6,009 nt of DNA from Bacteroides sp. (GTDB taxonomy: Bacteria > Bacteroidota > Bacteroidia > Bacteroidales > SM23-62): NCBI GenBank assembly GCA_030592145.1, contig JAUVKJ010000120.1, forward strand, positions 1 to 6,009, given 5' to 3'. A program made the position numbers and the translations under genes. A model generated the notes under the pieces. That model was not told the DNA's origin and ran no database searches. It saw only the letters and a list, made by a program, of their open reading frames with translations. Each line of letters begins with the position of its first letter. Positions within the stretch are counted from its first letter, which is position 1. This document shows positions 5,938-6,009 of the stretch, piece by piece.

Positions 5938-6009
5938 ATGGTGAGCAAGTATAATAACATCCGGTTGGGAGCAGTGCTTGGACTGCTGGCACCCCTGCTG
6001 GCTCTTGCC
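5938..6009 (+). CDS. Probable membrane protein, N-terminal fragment cut by the window edge
   Basis: The ATG lies 3 nt after the surE stop and the frame stays open for 24 codons to the end of the window. The residues read MVSKYNNIRLGAVLG and then a strongly hydrophobic run ending LLAPLLALA. The short basic start followed by a hydrophobic segment indicates a first transmembrane helix or an uncleaved signal anchor. In Bacteroidota, surE is often near lpxB (lipid A disaccharide synthase), but this start does not look like LpxB. I do not recognise the family from this fragment. Tight spacing indicates co-transcription with surE. Confidence 0.7.
   Translation, partial: MVSKYNNIRLGAVLGLLAPLLALA

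Overview
The window looks like ordinary chromosome from a member of the Bacteroidota (Bacteroidetes), probably a Bacteroidales or Marinilabiliales-type anaerobe or facultative anaerobe. The reasons are: TAnnTTTG-type -7 boxes upstream of genes, weak or absent Shine-Dalgarno sequences, a stand-alone pheT without pheS beside it, and a tryptophanase-family protein that resembles Bacteroides sequences as I remember them. No database search was possible.

Layout, left to right. Positions 1-530 (minus strand) hold the N-terminal third of a tryptophanase/tyrosine phenol-lyase family gene. It is broken by one in-frame TAA, and the family sequence continues in the same frame on the far side with no change of length. 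Positions 531-665 hold a possible promoter for that gene and a 14-bp near-palindrome. Positions 666-1811 (minus) encode an exported seven-bladed WD40 protein with a charged helical tail. Positions 1812-2071 are non-coding. They hold an intrinsic terminator 25 nt upstream of the WD40 start, a possible WD40 promoter, a perfect 19-bp inverted repeat, and two copies of a 30-bp repeat. Positions 2072-2581 (minus) encode a YmdB-like macrodomain protein whose start overlaps the stop of pheT (2578-5022, minus), the phenylalanyl-tRNA synthetase beta chain. A compact divergent promoter region (5023-5148) separates pheT from surE (5149-5934, plus, TTG start). surE is followed 3 nt later by the first 24 codons of a probable membrane protein that runs off the window.

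How the genes relate. pheT and the macrodomain gene look like a translationally coupled pair. The WD40 gene lies downstream on the same strand but is separated by the repeats and a terminator, so it is probably a separate or attenuated unit. surE and the partial membrane-protein gene form a divergent operon. I found no defence system, CRISPR array, phage or IS transposase. The most interesting items are the lesion in the tryptophanase-like gene, with two further changes at conserved positions beside the stop, the repeat element that supplies the macrodomain stop codon, and the terminator in the WD40 leader.
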